A DNA stretch of 64,000 bases from Streptomyces sp. Je 1-369 (GCF_026810505.1 NZ_CP101750.1:4897925-4961924); one strand, 5' to 3'. Positions 28,910-39,031 are shown, counted from the first letter of the stretch. A program made the numbers and translations. Notes: generated by a model from the letters alone, not told the origin.

Positions 28910-28939
28910 CCAGGGCCTGTCTCGGAACACAGGCCCTGG
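28910..28939. terminator. Bidirectional hairpin terminator between dedA and the thrE-like gene
   Basis: Perfect 11-base arms (CCAGGGCCTGT and ACAGGCCCTGG) enclose an 8-base loop, between two converging genes. A further partial copy of the arm (GGGCCTGTGTCGGAACCAGGCCC) follows up to base 28960. A GC-rich stem without a clear T tract is usual in Streptomyces. Confidence 0.7.
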
Positions 28940-28959
28940 GCCTGTGTCGGAACCAGGCC

Positions 28960-30633
28960 CTAGAAGCCGCGCGTCCGCTTGGCCGCGCGGCGGTTCGCCG
29001 CCGAGGCCGCGCCCGGCACCTTCAGGATCAGCCGGGAGACCTCGCTCCCCAGGTTCACGCCGATCGCGATGGCCAGGGCCGTCGCGACGGCCTTGGTGAG
29101 CGAGTTCATGCCCGTGTTCAGGTCGTTCTGCGCCAGCGCGAGCAGCCCGAAGTACGTCGCGCTACCGGGCAGCAGTGGACCGATCGCGGCTGTCACGTAC
29201 GGCAGTGAGGACGCGAACCGGTACCGCGAGAAGAGCTGCCCGAACAGACCCACCAGACCGGCCGCGACGGCCGTCGCGGCGACGGGCGAGAGCTCCAGCG
29301 GCGTCTGCGCCAGCGCACCGAACATCACCCACGCGATGCCGCCGTTGAGGGTCACCATCAGCACGGTGTTACGTTCCTGCTGGAGCAGGATCGCGAAGGC
29401 CAGACTCAGCGCCATCGACGCCAGGATCTGGATGACCGGCCGCGACGACGTCACGCCGAACTTCGTCTCCGGAGTCAGGTTCGTCGCGTCGAGCATGACG
29501 CCGAGCGACAGCACGAGCAGCACACCGCAGACGATGCCCACGATGAGGTACATGACCTCAAGGAGACGCGCGGCCGCGGTGATGTAGTAGCCGGTCAGAC
29601 CGTCCTGCACGCCCGCCACCAGGGCCCGCCCCGGGATCAGCGCGAAGAGCCCACCCGTGATCACCGCCGAGGCCATGGACGCCTCGGTGTGCACGAAGCT
29701 GAGCGCCACACCCATCCCGGCGGGCGGCATCGCGGCGCCCACGAACTGGTAGAACTCCGGCAGCCCGCGCCCCGCGCAGAGCCAGGCGAGCCGGTCGCCG
29801 AGCATCGCGCCCACGGCGGCCACCAGGAAGACCAGCGCGCCACCGCCCACGAGGACCGAAGCGGAGCCCGCGAGGAGCCCGCTGGCGGCCGTGAGGGCCC
29901 AGCCGGGGTAGGGGTGACGGTTACGCCGAATGCCCGCGAGCCGGCGGTAGGCCTCCTCCAGGGAGATCTCGAGCTCCGGGTCGCTGATGTCGTCCACCAG
30001 GTGGAAGACCGCCGCGAGCCGCGTGTAGTCGGTGCCGCGCCTGCGCACCGTCCTTGACGCCGTGACCGGGTCGTCCACCAGGGACGGCTGGTGCGAGATC
30101 GACAGGAGCGTGAACGTCACGTTCGGCTCGCAGCGGTCGAGGCCGTACGAGCGGCAGACGGCGAACATCGCCGCCTCCACGTCCTCGGCGCCCTCGCCGC
30201 CCGCGAGCAGCAGCTCACCGATACGCAGCGTCAGGTCGAGCACGCGCGGCACGGCGGGCCCGGTGTCGTCCTCCTGCTTCTGCGCGGGCTCAGGAGCGGG
30301 CCGCTCGGTGACCGGCATGCGCAGCATCGTGCGCATCTGGTCCTGCCACGGCACGTCCTTGGTGAGCTTCACCAGGGGTATGCCCTGCGCGGGAGTGAAG
30401 GCCTGCGGGGCGTTGCGGGAGGTGTAGGTGTGCGGCGTGGTGAACGCCGACTTCTCGGTCTCCTGCGTCGTCGACGACGGCGACGCGAAACCGGTGGGAA
30501 CGGCGAACTCGGACGTCGTCTGCGACTCGTCCTCAGGGGCCGGTGGCTGCGCCATCACACCGCTGGGCTGCACGAACGCACTGCGTGATTCGTCCGACTG
30601 CGGCTTGCGGTCCTCGGCCTCCTGCTCGGCCAC
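28960..30633 (-). CDS. Threonine/serine exporter (ThrE) family protein
   Basis: A 557-residue membrane protein with the two-part structure of actinobacterial ThrE: a soluble N-terminal domain (about 120-245, with LTLRIGELLLAGGEGAEDVE and RRRGTDYTRLAAVFHLVDDI) followed by ten or so transmembrane helices. ThrE of Corynebacterium exports L-threonine and L-serine. The first 120 residues are low-complexity and probably disordered. The GTG at 30633 has GAGGG five bases before it and is preferred; the GTG at 30645 has its purine run directly against the start codon. It converges on dedA. Confidence 0.85.
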   Translation of the reverse strand: MAEQEAEDRKPQSDESRSAFVQPSGVMAQPPAPEDESQTTSEFAVPTGFASPSSTTQETEKSAFTTPHTYTSRNAPQAFTPAQGIPLVKLTKDVPWQDQMRTMLRMPVTERPAPEPAQKQEDDTGPAVPRVLDLTLRIGELLLAGGEGAEDVEAAMFAVCRSYGLDRCEPNVTFTLLSISHQPSLVDDPVTASRTVRRRGTDYTRLAAVFHLVDDISDPELEISLEEAYRRLAGIRRNRHPYPGWALTAASGLLAGSASVLVGGGALVFLVAAVGAMLGDRLAWLCAGRGLPEFYQFVGAAMPPAGMGVALSFVHTEASMASAVITGGLFALIPGRALVAGVQDGLTGYYITAAARLLEVMYLIVGIVCGVLLVLSLGVMLDATNLTPETKFGVTSSRPVIQILASMALSLAFAILLQQERNTVLMVTLNGGIAWVMFGALAQTPLELSPVAATAVAAGLVGLFGQLFSRYRFASSLPYVTAAIGPLLPGSATYFGLLALAQNDLNTGMNSLTKAVATALAIAIGVNLGSEVSRLILKVPGAASAANRRAAKRTRGF

Positions 30634-30702
30634 TGATGCCCTCACTTCTCATACGACTCGTACGCACCCTCCGTATGGCCAGTATGGGCACAGATACACG
30701 AA

Positions 30703-30737
30703 CGGGCCGCGTGACCCCCCTGGGGTCGCGCGGCCCG
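30703..30737 (-). terminator. Hairpin terminator downstream of ppa
   Basis: Sixteen-base arms with one mismatch enclose a 3-base loop (arms 30703-30718 and 30722-30737, beginning CGGGCCGCG and ending CGCGGCCCG). It lies 15 bases beyond the ppa stop and before the thrE-like gene, whose start is at 30633. Confidence 0.75.
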
Positions 30738-30752
30738 CCCGGGGCGAGTGGC

Positions 30753-31244
30753 TCAGTGGCCGCCCTCGTCCTTGAAGCGCTTGTACGAACGCTCGATCTC
30801 GGCCTCGGCGTCCGTGCGGCCGACCCAGTCGGCACCCTCGACGGACTTGCCGGGCTCCAGGTCCTTGTAGACCTCGAAGAAGTGCTGGATCTCCAGGCGG
30901 TCGAACTCGGAGACGTGGTGAATGTCGCGCAGGTGCTCCACGCGCGGGTCGGAGGCCGGGACGCAGAGCAGCTTGTCGTCGCCGCCCGCCTCGTCGGTCA
31001 TCCGGAACATGCCGATCGCGCGGCACTTGATGAGGCAGCCCGGGAAGGTCGGCTCGTCCAGGATGACCAGGGCGTCCAGCGGGTCACCGTCCTCGCCGAG
31101 GGTGTTCTCGACGAATCCGTAGTCCGCGGGGTAGCTGGTCGACGTGAAGAGGCGACGGTCCAGACGGATCCGGCCGGTCTCGTGGTCCACCTCGTACTTG
31201 TTCCGCGAACCCTTCGGAATCTCGATGGTGACGTCGAACTCCAC
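30753..31244 (-). CDS. ppa: Inorganic pyrophosphatase
   Basis: Family I soluble pyrophosphatase, 163 residues, which hydrolyses PPi to two phosphates in the cytoplasm and pulls biosynthetic reactions forward. Metal- and substrate-binding motifs are intact: [25 protein letters not shown], and [11 protein letters not shown] with its three Asp residues. The start is the GTG at 31244 (V-E-F-D-V): GGAGGAG lies six bases upstream. Upstream in-frame ATG and GTG codons at 31259 and 31268 would put this Shine-Dalgarno sequence inside the gene, so they are rejected. It is divergent from dacB across 85 bases. Confidence 0.97.
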   Translation of the reverse strand: MEFDVTIEIPKGSRNKYEVDHETGRIRLDRRLFTSTSYPADYGFVENTLGEDGDPLDALVILDEPTFPGCLIKCRAIGMFRMTDEAGGDDKLLCVPASDPRVEHLRDIHHVSEFDRLEIQHFFEVYKDLEPGKSVEGADWVGRTDAEAEIERSYKRFKDEGGH

Positions 31245-31329
31245 GGGTGGCTCCTCCATGATCAGCACATACTTCGGGTGATTAAGTGTCCCTCACGCAG
31301 ATGTGTGATCGCGAAAGGGGCTGGTCGTC

Positions 31330-32880
31330 GTGCCGGAGCTCAAGCCTTGGCAACGGCCTCGACAGCTTTTGAGACAGCTGCCAAAGCCTTCCGCCATCCA
31401 GCTCTCCGGGTTCACCGGGAAGCTCACGACCTGGCAGCTCACAGCTGGGTCCGCCGCCTTCGGCCTGGTCATCGCGGCCGGGGCGGTGGCCGCGGCCGGC
31501 CCTTGGGACTCCTCCGGTCAGCGTACGGCGGAGCGGGACCTGGCCGCTTCCCAGGAGGCCTGGGGTGGCGCAGATCACGCTGGTCGTGCGCCCGGAAGCG
31601 AGCCGGAAGCGGCTCCGAGCGCCCCCTCGGTGCTCGCGGGCCTCGGTGCGCCCGCGGGCGTGGCACCGGCGCCGACGGACAGCGCGATGGCGGACGTACT
31701 CGATCCGCTCATGCGGGATCCTGCGCTCGGCCCGAAGCGCTCGGCCGTCGTGCTCGACGCGGCCTCCGGGAAGCCGGTCTACGGCAAGAACGCGGGCGAC
31801 GGCCTGACGCCCGCGTCGACCACCAAGATCGCCACGGCCGTCGCGGCGCTCTCCGCGGTGGGCCCGGACCACCGCATCGCCACGAAGACGGTGATCGAGC
31901 CCCCCGACTCCTCGGCCGCTCCCGACGTCGTCCTCGTGGGCGGCGGCGACCCCACGCTCACCGCCCGCAAGGACGGCCGCTACACGGACACCGCGGCGAG
32001 CCTGCGCACCCTCGCCGAGGACACGGCACGCTCCCTCAAGAGCCGCGGCATCGACAAGATCAAGCTCTCGTACGACACGTCGCTGTACTCCGGACCCGTG
32101 CAGCACCCGATCGGCCCGAACGAGAACATCACGCCGGTCAGCGCCCTGATGGCCGACGAGGGCCGTCTGGACGACTCCACGAGCGGCCCCGCACCGCGCA
32201 CGGCCGACCCGGCGGGCGAGGCGACGAAGAAGTTCGCGGACCTCCTCCGCGACAAGGGCATCACCACGACCACACCCCCCGACACCACACCTGGCTCCTC
32301 CAAGGCGTCAGAGCGCGCCGAGGCCCTCGCGAAGGTCGAGTCGCCGCCGCTGTCGGCCCTGGTCGAGCGGATGCTGACGCACAGCGACAACGACATCGCC
32401 GAGGCGCTGGCCCGCCAGGCGGCGATCGCCGGGAAGGAACCGGCGAGCTTCGACGGCGCGGGCAGAGCGGTGAAGGACGCCCTGGCCAAGCAGAAGCTGC
32501 CGCTGTCCGGCACGGAGTTCGCCGACGGCAGCGGCCTGGACCGCGCCGACCGCATCTCCGCGGAGCTCCTCGCCGCGCTCCTGGACCACGCGGCGGACCC
32601 GGGCCGCCCCGAACTGCGCTCGGTCGTCACGGGCCTTCCCGTGGCGGGCTTCACCGGCACCCTCGTCGACCGCTACCCCAAGGACTCCCCGGGCACGGGC
32701 GTGGTCCGCGCCAAGACAGGCACCCTGACCGGCGTGAACAGCCTCGCGGGAACGGTGGTGGACGCGGACGGCCGCCTCCTGGTCTTCGCCTTCATGACCA
32801 CAGGCACGACAGACCCCCAATCGGCGCAGAAGGCCCTGGATCACATGGCATCGACGGTGGCGAACTGCGGCTGCCGCTAA
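31330..32880 (+). CDS. dacB: D-alanyl-D-alanine carboxypeptidase/endopeptidase, PBP4 (S13) family
   Basis: A 516-residue low-molecular-weight penicillin-binding protein that trims or cleaves peptidoglycan peptides outside the cell. A transmembrane anchor lies at about 37-58. The three active-site motifs are present: S163-T-T-K, S352-D-N and K462-T-G. Between the first and second motifs is the large insert typical of the S13 family. A Pro/Ala-rich linker separates the anchor from the catalytic domain. Start GTG 31330 has GGGG rather far upstream (about 11 bases). No gene follows for 760 bases; that gap carries tandem repeats. Confidence 0.93.
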   Translation: MPELKPWQRPRQLLRQLPKPSAIQLSGFTGKLTTWQLTAGSAAFGLVIAAGAVAAAGPWDSSGQRTAERDLAASQEAWGGADHAGRAPGSEPEAAPSAPSVLAGLGAPAGVAPAPTDSAMADVLDPLMRDPALGPKRSAVVLDAASGKPVYGKNAGDGLTPASTTKIATAVAALSAVGPDHRIATKTVIEPPDSSAAPDVVLVGGGDPTLTARKDGRYTDTAASLRTLAEDTARSLKSRGIDKIKLSYDTSLYSGPVQHPIGPNENITPVSALMADEGRLDDSTSGPAPRTADPAGEATKKFADLLRDKGITTTTPPDTTPGSSKASERAEALAKVESPPLSALVERMLTHSDNDIAEALARQAAIAGKEPASFDGAGRAVKDALAKQKLPLSGTEFADGSGLDRADRISAELLAALLDHAADPGRPELRSVVTGLPVAGFTGTLVDRYPKDSPGTGVVRAKTGTLTGVNSLAGTVVDADGRLLVFAFMTTGTTDPQSAQKALDHMASTVANCGCR

Positions 32881-32920
32881 AACACCCCCGACCGCCTGAC
32901 ACCAGGGGTTCCCCACGGCC

Positions 32921-33404
32921 GAAGGCCGCCGACCGCCGAGCCCTTAATCCCCGGTGCCCGGGAGCCGCCGCCAGGGGCGCGGGGAACTGCGCGCCAAGCC
33001 CCCACGGCCCCGCGGACGAAGGCTGGCCGAGTCGCCGAGATCTGCACACCGGACGCCGGGGAGTCGCCGCCAGGGGCGCGGGGAACTGCGCGAGCACCCC
33101 GCACGCACCCGCGGACGATGGCCGCTGATCGCCGAGCCCTGAACGCCCGGCGCCGGGGAGCCGCCGCCAGGGGCGCGGGGAACTGCGCGAGCAACCCCCA
33201 CCCACCCGCGGACGAAGGCCGCTGATCGCCGAGATCTGCACACCGGACGCCGGGGAGTCGCCGCCAGGGGCGCGGGGAACTGCGCGAGCACCCCCGACGC
33301 ACCCGCGGACGAAGGCCGCTGATCGCCGAGCCCTGAACGCCCGGCGCCGGGGAGCCGCCGCCAGGGGCGCGGGGAACTGCGCGAGCAACCCCCACCCACC
33401 CGCA
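32921..33404. repeat. Tandem array, period 97-99 bases, five copies
   Basis: The core CAGGGGCGCGGGGAACTGCG occurs five times, with the preceding C at 32971, 33070, 33167, 33264 and 33361. Two flank types alternate: copies 1, 3 and 5 are preceded by an ending like GCCGGGGAGCCGCCG and copies 2 and 4 by one like GCCGGGGAGTCGCCG, giving a higher-order unit of about 194 bases. Within the core, CGCG and CGCG flank GGGAACTG, with outer GGGG and CCCC runs, so each copy can fold into a hairpin. From memory, single copies of this core are common between Streptomyces genes; a regular array is less usual. No gene lies in 32881-33643. Confidence 0.9.
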
Positions 33405-33534
33405 CCAGAAGAACCCACCCGCACGCAGAAAAGCCCACCCACCCGCAGAAGAGCCCACCCACCCGCACGCAGAAAAGCCGATCCACCCGCAGAAGAGCCC
33501 ACCCACCCGCACGCAGAAAAGCCGATCCACCCGC
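33405..33534. repeat. Second tandem array, period 44 bases
   Basis: ACGCAGAAAAGCC recurs at 33423, 33467 and 33511, each followed by a GCAGAAGAGCCCACCCACCC half-unit (absent from the last copy), so the array has about 2.5 copies of two related 22-base halves plus a worn copy at the left end. It directly adjoins the 97-base array, whose last unit ends in the same CCCACCCACCCGC string. The remaining bases to 33643 hold a small hairpin (33607-33621) but nothing else I can assign. Confidence 0.85.
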
Positions 33535-33643
33535 ACCCGAACACCACATCCCGCCCACCCCAAGGGTCCCTAGGGGCGGCTCCAGGGCAATGTCAGGGGT
33601 GCTAGCCCCTCCACGGGAGGGAGCCAGCACGTACCGTTGACGC

Positions 33644-34768
33644 ATGACGAGCATCGGTGGTGCCGAGATGGTCGACTGGAATCTCGCGGTGGCGACCGCG
33701 ACCCGGCTCGTGAGGCCGGGGCCAGAGGTGAGCCGTGACGAGGCGCGAGCCGTCGTCGCGGAGCTCCGCCGGCACGCCAAGTCCTCGGAGGAACACGTCC
33801 GTTCCTTCACGAGGATGGGGACGGAGTCCACCCACGACACCCCGGTCCTCGTGGTGGACAGGGCCGGCTGGGTCCGGGCGAACGTCGCGGGGTTCAGGGA
33901 GATCCTCAAGCCCCTCCTCGACAAGATGCAGGACCGCCGCACCGGCCCCGGCGGCGCCGTCCTCGGCGCGGTCGGCGGCAAGGTGACGGGCGTGGAGCTC
34001 GGCATGCTCCTGTCGTTCCTCGCCTCCCGCGTCCTCGGGCAGTACGAGACGTTCGCCCCGGCCACCCGCGACCTCCCCGCGGGAGGGAACGGCGGCGGCA
34101 GGCTCCTCCTGGTCGCCCCGAACATCGTGCACGTGGAGCGCGAGCTCGACGTGGACCCCCACGACTTCCGCCTCTGGGTCTGCCTCCACGAGGAAACGCA
34201 CCGCACCCAGTTCACCGCCGTGCCGTGGCTGCGCGACCACCTGGAGGCCGAGATCCAGTCGTTCCTCGGCGAGACCGAGGTCGACCCGATGACGGTCCTG
34301 GAGCGCATCAGGGAGGCCGCCCAGTCCCTCGCGGGCGGCCGCACCGACACCGAGGGCGAGGAGTCCGAGGGCGGCCGCTCCCTCGTCGAGCTCGTCCAGA
34401 CCCCCGCCCAGCGCGAGATCCTCGCCCGCCTGACAGCCGTGATGTCCCTGCTCGAGGGCCACGCGGACTTCGTGATGGACGGCGTGGGCCCGGACGTCGT
34501 GCCGTCCGTCGGCGAGATCCGCGAGAAGTTCCAGCAGCGGCGGGCCCGCGGCGCGAGCCGCCTCGACCAAGCGTTGCGCAAGCTCCTCGGCCTCGACGCG
34601 AAACTGCGCCAGTACCGCGACGGTGAGCGCTTCGTGCGCGCCGTCGTGGACGAGGTCGGCATGGACGGCTTCAACCGCGTGTGGACGTCGCCGAACACGC
34701 TGCCCACGAAGGCGGAGATCGCCAAACCGGCGGACTGGGTCGCGCGGGTGCACCGTAAAGGAGACTGA
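33644..34768 (+). CDS. Zinc-dependent metalloprotease, DUF2342 family
   Basis: A 374-residue actinobacterial protein of the DUF2342 family (putative hydrolase / coenzyme F420 biosynthesis-associated type). The zincin motif HEETH starts at residue 182, and a downstream EGHADFVMD supplies a candidate third ligand region. No signal peptide or membrane helix is apparent, so it is probably cytoplasmic. Substrate unknown. The ATG at 33644 has no strong ribosome binding site. It lies just upstream of tilS, hpt and ftsH, a neighbourhood conserved in Streptomyces as I remember it. Confidence 0.85.
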   Translation: MTSIGGAEMVDWNLAVATATRLVRPGPEVSRDEARAVVAELRRHAKSSEEHVRSFTRMGTESTHDTPVLVVDRAGWVRANVAGFREILKPLLDKMQDRRTGPGGAVLGAVGGKVTGVELGMLLSFLASRVLGQYETFAPATRDLPAGGNGGGRLLLVAPNIVHVERELDVDPHDFRLWVCLHEETHRTQFTAVPWLRDHLEAEIQSFLGETEVDPMTVLERIREAAQSLAGGRTDTEGEESEGGRSLVELVQTPAQREILARLTAVMSLLEGHADFVMDGVGPDVVPSVGEIREKFQQRRARGASRLDQALRKLLGLDAKLRQYRDGERFVRAVVDEVGMDGFNRVWTSPNTLPTKAEIAKPADWVARVHRKGD

Positions 34769-35001
34769 GAGGCCGGATGCGGCCGATGGCAGGAGAACGC
34801 CCCCGTAATCACCCGTCCGAGGGACCGTAGGCAATGGGTAGGCGTGCAATGCTCGGGGAACGGCTCGGCTCTGTCACCATCGACACACTCTGAGTGACCG
34901 AACGCGCGGGAAGTGAGACCCCCCGAGGGGCCGGACATCCCGAGTGGGTCCTGAGTGACTGACCCGAGCTCACCCCCCGAACTTCACGAAGGGAACCGGA
35001 C

Positions 35002-36084
35002 ATGGGTCCCCATCCTGCGGTCGCGGCGATACGCCTGGCGGTCCGCCGCGTACTCCACGACGTCCTGACCGACCTCCAACGCACCTCCGCGAGCGAACCC
35101 CCGCAAACCCCGCACCCCCTGAGCCCCACCCACTCCTCTCACCCCTCGCACCCCCCGCACGAGCAGGCCGCGTCGCCGCTCGTCCTCGTCGCCTGCTCCG
35201 GCGGCGCCGACTCCATGGCGCTCGCCTCCGCGCTCGCCTTCGAAGCCCCCAAGCTCGGCATGCGCGCCGGCGGCGTCACCGTCGACCACGGCCTGCAGCC
35301 GGGGTCCGACCTGCGCGCCGCCGAGGTCGTCGTGCGCCTCACCGCGCTCGGCCTGACCCCGGTCGACTCCATCGCCGTGGACGTGGGCCGCGACGGAGGC
35401 CCCGAGGCCGCCGCCCGCGACGCGCGGTACGCGGCCCTGGACGCCGCCGCCGAACGGCATTCAGCAGCCGCCGTCCTGCTCGGCCACACCCGCGACGACC
35501 AGGCGGAGACCGTTCTGCTGGGCCTCGCCCGCGGCTCCGGGATCCGTTCGCTGTCCGGAATGGCGGCGACCTCGGGGGTCGCCGGCCGTTACCGCCGCCC
35601 CTTCCTGCACCTCGACCGGCAGACCGCACGCAAGGCCTGCATGGTCCAGTCGCTGGCCGTCTGGGACGACCCGCACAACGCCGACCCGGCGTACACCCGC
35701 TCCCGCCTGCGCCACGAGGGCCTGCCCGCCCTGGAGAAGGCGCTCGGCAAGGGCGTCGTCGAGGCGCTCGCCCGCACGGCCCAGCTGTCCAGGGACGACG
35801 CCGACGCCCTCGACACCTGGGCCGCCCAGGCCGAGACGACCGTGCGCGACGCCACCGGCCTCCTGGAGTGCGCGAAGCTCTACGCGCTGCCCCCCGCGGT
35901 GCGCCGCCGGATCGTGCGCCGGGCCGCCATCGACGCGGGCGCCCCCGCCGGTTCGCTCTTCGCCCGGCACATCGAGGAGGTCGACCGCCTGATCACGGGC
36001 TGGCGCGGCCAAGGAGCCATCAACCTCCCGGGCAAAGTCATGGCTCAGCGCCAGGGTGGCAGACTGGTGATCCGGCAAGGCTGA
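35002..36084 (+). CDS. tilS: tRNA(Ile)-lysidine synthase
   Basis: A 360-residue PP-loop ATPase that converts the wobble cytidine of the CAU-anticodon isoleucine tRNA to lysidine. The ATP-binding P-loop is SGGADS at 66-71; [20 protein letters not shown] and RPFL...R motifs of the TilS family follow. A low-complexity His/Pro/Ser-rich stretch (about 34-54) precedes the catalytic core. The start ATG has AAGGGA 8 bases upstream. A 233-base gap before it holds no gene. It is followed 12 bases later by hpt, a pairing common in many bacteria. Confidence 0.94.
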   Translation: MGPHPAVAAIRLAVRRVLHDVLTDLQRTSASEPPQTPHPLSPTHSSHPSHPPHEQAASPLVLVACSGGADSMALASALAFEAPKLGMRAGGVTVDHGLQPGSDLRAAEVVVRLTALGLTPVDSIAVDVGRDGGPEAAARDARYAALDAAAERHSAAAVLLGHTRDDQAETVLLGLARGSGIRSLSGMAATSGVAGRYRRPFLHLDRQTARKACMVQSLAVWDDPHNADPAYTRSRLRHEGLPALEKALGKGVVEALARTAQLSRDDADALDTWAAQAETTVRDATGLLECAKLYALPPAVRRRIVRRAAIDAGAPAGSLFARHIEEVDRLITGWRGQGAINLPGKVMAQRQGGRLVIRQG

Positions 36085-36096
36085 CGAGAGGCCCGT

Positions 36097-36699
36097 GTGA
36101 CTGACGGGCCGAGTCGGCCGGTGGGACGACCGAAAGTGATGCGGGTGGACGCGAAAGACATGGGCACCGACCTCCAGTCGGTGCTCATCACCAAAGAAGA
36201 GATCGACGCCAAGCTGGCCGAGCTGGCCGCCAAGATCGACGCGGAGTACGCGGGCAAGGACCTGCTGATCGTCGGCGTCCTCAAGGGCGCGGTGATGGTC
36301 ATGGCGGACCTGGCGCGCGCCCTGTCCACTCCCGTCACGATGGACTGGATGGCCGTGTCGTCGTACGGCGCGGGGACCCAGTCCTCCGGCGTCGTGCGGA
36401 TCCTCAAGGACCTGGACACCGACATCAAGGGCAAGCACGTCCTGATCGTCGAGGACATCATCGACTCCGGTCTGACGCTGTCCTGGCTGCTCTCCAACCT
36501 CGGCTCGCGCGAGCCCGCCTCCCTCGAGGTGTGCACGCTGCTGCGCAAGCCGGACGCGGCCAAGGTCGCGATCGACGTGAAGTGGATCGGCTTCGACATC
36601 CCGAACGAGTTCGTCGTGGGGTACGGCCTCGACTTCGCGGAGAAGTACCGCAACCTCCCGTTCGTCGGAACGCTCGCTCCGCACGTCTACGGCGGCTGA
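36097..36699 (+). CDS. hpt: Hypoxanthine phosphoribosyltransferase
   Basis: A 200-residue purine salvage enzyme that makes IMP or GMP from hypoxanthine or guanine and PRPP. The PRPP-binding motif [10 protein letters not shown] is near 117-126, and [12 protein letters not shown] and the flexible-loop [11 protein letters not shown] are present. GTG 36097 has GAGAGG about six bases upstream; an ATG 42 bases further in is less well supported. It lies between tilS and ftsH as in many actinomycetes, and a hairpin follows 13 bases after its stop. Confidence 0.95.
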   Translation: MTDGPSRPVGRPKVMRVDAKDMGTDLQSVLITKEEIDAKLAELAAKIDAEYAGKDLLIVGVLKGAVMVMADLARALSTPVTMDWMAVSSYGAGTQSSGVVRILKDLDTDIKGKHVLIVEDIIDSGLTLSWLLSNLGSREPASLEVCTLLRKPDAAKVAIDVKWIGFDIPNEFVVGYGLDFAEKYRNLPFVGTLAPHVYGG

Positions 36700-36712
36700 C
36701 GTCCCGTAGCGC

Positions 36713-36735
36713 CGCCGTACGCACCGCGTACGGCG
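36713..36735. terminator. Hairpin after hpt
   Basis: Perfect 10-base arms CGCCGTACGC and GCGTACGGCG enclose the loop ACC; no T tract. Either a terminator or an attenuating hairpin between hpt and ftsH. Confidence 0.5.
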
Positions 36736-36895
36736 CAGGGGAACCCTCACCCGTTTCCCGACGTTGGAGCATGCGAAGGCCGGATTGCCAGCAGTCCCGG
36801 ACAGCTTCGGGTCACAATGCTGGGGTACCGTCCGAAGAACAGTCTTTATCAAACTCACTATGGCAGGAGGGACGGGGCGTCATCGCTCCGTATGG

Positions 36896-38920
36896 ATGGA
36901 CGTGAAGCGATACTTCCGTGGGCCAGTCATGTGGATCGTGCTGGCCGTCCTTGCCGTGGTCGTGTTGATGCAGGTCGTCGGCTCGTCCGGTGGCTACAAG
37001 ACGGTGGACACCGGCCAGGTCGTCCAGGCGATCAACGACAACAAGGTCGAGTCCGCCAAGATCACCACCGGTGACGAGCAGATCATCAAGGTCGAGCTCA
37101 AGGACGGCCAGAAGGTCAAGGACAGCAGCAAGATCCAGGCGAGCTACATCGGCGACCAGGGCGTCGACCTCGCCAAGTCCCTGCAGTCCAAGTACCAGAC
37201 CAAGGACATCCCGGACGGTTATACCGTCTCGCCGTCGAAGCAGAACCCCTTCGTCGGCATCCTGCTCTCCCTGCTCCCCTTCGTCCTCATCGTCGTCGTC
37301 TTCCTGTTCCTGATGAATCAGATGCAGGGCGGCGGCTCCCGGGTCATGAACTTCGGGAAGTCCAAGGCGAAGCTCATCACCAAGGACACCCCGAAGACGA
37401 CGTTCTCCGACGTGGCCGGGTCCGACGAGGCGGTCGAGGAGCTCCACGAGATCAAGGAGTTCCTCCAGGAGCCGGCGAAGTTCCAGGCCGTCGGCGCCAA
37501 GATCCCCAAGGGCGTGCTGCTCTACGGCCCGCCCGGTACCGGTAAGACGCTCCTCGCGCGTGCCGTCGCCGGTGAGGCCGGAGTCCCGTTCTACTCGATC
37601 TCCGGTTCCGACTTCGTCGAGATGTTCGTCGGTGTCGGTGCCTCCCGTGTGCGTGACCTCTTCGAACAGGCCAAGGCGAACGCCCCGGCGATCGTCTTCG
37701 TCGACGAGATCGACGCCGTCGGCCGTCACCGCGGTGCCGGTCTCGGCGGTGGCCACGACGAGCGCGAGCAGACGCTGAATCAGCTGCTCGTCGAGATGGA
37801 CGGCTTCGACGTGAAGGGCGGCGTCATCCTGATCGCCGCCACGAACCGCCCCGACATCCTCGACCCGGCGCTGCTGCGCCCCGGCCGCTTCGACCGGCAG
37901 ATCGCCGTCGACCGCCCGGACATGCTGGGCCGTCTGGAGATCCTCAAGGTTCACCAGAAGGGCAAGCCGGTCGCTCCGGACGTCGACCTCTCCGCGGTCG
38001 CCCGTCGCACGCCGGGCTTCACCGGCGCGGACCTGAGCAACGTCCTCAACGAGGCCGCGCTGCTCACCGCCCGCAGCGACAAGAAGCTGATCGACAACAG
38101 CATGCTCGACGAGGCGATCGACCGCGTCGTGGCGGGCCCGCAGAAGCGGACCCGGATCATGTCCGACAAGGAGAAGAAGATCACCGCGTACCACGAGGGC
38201 GGACACGCCCTGGTCGCGGCGGCCTCACCGAACTCGGACCCGGTCCACAAGATCACGATTCTCTCCCGCGGCCGGGCCCTGGGTTACACCATGGTCCTGC
38301 CCGAAGAGGACAAGTACTCGACCACGCGCAACGAAATGCTCGACCAGCTGGCGTACATGCTGGGCGGGCGCGCGGCCGAGGAGCTCGTCTTCCACGACCC
38401 GACGACGGGCGCGGCGAACGACATCGAGAAGGCCACCGGCACGGCCCGCGCGATGGTCACGCAGTACGGCATGACGGAGCGCCTCGGCGCGATCAAGTTC
38501 GGTGGCGACAACACCGAGCCCTTCCTCGGCCGCGAGATGGGCCACCAGCGCGACTACTCGGAAGAGGTCGCGGCGCTGGTCGACGAAGAGGTCAAGAAGC
38601 TCATCGAGACCGCGCACAACGAAGCGTGGGAGATCCTCGTCGAGAACCGCGACGTGCTCGACAACCTGGTCCTCCAGCTCCTGGAGAAGGAGACCCTCGG
38701 CAAGGACGAGATCGCCGAGATCTTCTCGACCATCGTGAAGCGCCCGGCCCGCCCGGCGTGGACCGGCTCCTCGCGGCGCACGCCCTCGACCCGCCCGCCG
38801 GTGCTCTCCCCCAAGGAGCTGTCGCTGACGAACGGTGCGAACGGCGCGACCCCCGCGGTGACGTCGGGCAGCACGGAGCAGCCCATCGAGGTGGCCCCCG
38901 AGGACCGCCCCGAGAGCTGA
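36896..38920 (+). CDS. ftsH: ATP-dependent zinc metalloprotease FtsH
   Basis: A 674-residue membrane-bound AAA+ protease that degrades damaged or regulatory membrane and cytoplasmic proteins as a hexamer. Two transmembrane helices (about 9-25 and 113-131) flank a short extracytoplasmic domain. The AAA module has GPPGTGKT near 210, FVDEIDAVG and the second region of homology; the zinc site is HEGGH near 433, with the third ligand Asp in the downstream helix. I start at ATG 36896 ([10 protein letters not shown]), where homologues begin as I remember them. An AGGAGG lies 27 bases upstream, too far, and in-frame starts further up lack a site. Confidence 0.95.
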   Translation: MDVKRYFRGPVMWIVLAVLAVVVLMQVVGSSGGYKTVDTGQVVQAINDNKVESAKITTGDEQIIKVELKDGQKVKDSSKIQASYIGDQGVDLAKSLQSKYQTKDIPDGYTVSPSKQNPFVGILLSLLPFVLIVVVFLFLMNQMQGGGSRVMNFGKSKAKLITKDTPKTTFSDVAGSDEAVEELHEIKEFLQEPAKFQAVGAKIPKGVLLYGPPGTGKTLLARAVAGEAGVPFYSISGSDFVEMFVGVGASRVRDLFEQAKANAPAIVFVDEIDAVGRHRGAGLGGGHDEREQTLNQLLVEMDGFDVKGGVILIAATNRPDILDPALLRPGRFDRQIAVDRPDMLGRLEILKVHQKGKPVAPDVDLSAVARRTPGFTGADLSNVLNEAALLTARSDKKLIDNSMLDEAIDRVVAGPQKRTRIMSDKEKKITAYHEGGHALVAAASPNSDPVHKITILSRGRALGYTMVLPEEDKYSTTRNEMLDQLAYMLGGRAAEELVFHDPTTGAANDIEKATGTARAMVTQYGMTERLGAIKFGGDNTEPFLGREMGHQRDYSEEVAALVDEEVKKLIETAHNEAWEILVENRDVLDNLVLQLLEKETLGKDEIAEIFSTIVKRPARPAWTGSSRRTPSTRPPVLSPKELSLTNGANGATPAVTSGSTEQPIEVAPEDRPES

Positions 38921-38951
38921 TCCCGCGCGCCTCAGCAGGCCCGGAATGGAT

Positions 38952-38987
38952 GCCGCGCCCCCCTGGTTCTAGCCTGGGGGGCGCGGC
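38952..38987 (+). terminator. Strong hairpin terminator after ftsH
   Basis: Perfect 12-base arms (GCCGCGCCCCCC and GGGGGGCGCGGC) enclose a 12-base loop and are followed by TTATTT. It lies 31 bases after the ftsH stop and before folE, so folE probably has its own promoter. Confidence 0.8.
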
Positions 38988-39031
38988 TTATTTCGTACGC
39001 CCGCGTGTGACGCACAGGAACGAGGCACAAG

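Noticed and set aside
31245..31268. Upstream ppa starts (GTG 31268, ATG 31259)
   Set aside because: The strong GGAGGAG site lies between them and GTG 31244, at the right spacing only for 31244.
32921..33534. CRISPR array
   Set aside because: The repeats are contiguous 97- and 44-base units with no unique spacers of fixed length and no cas genes nearby.
33607..33621. Small hairpin CCCTCC-ACG-GGAGGG before the metalloprotease gene as a riboswitch
   Set aside because: It is too small and has no conserved aptamer; it is at most a local hairpin.
32944..34938. Long - strand frame through the tandem repeats, with repeated peptides such as GVLAQFPAPLA
   Set aside because: The peptide repeats merely reflect the DNA repeats, and the rest is antisense to the zinc metalloprotease gene.
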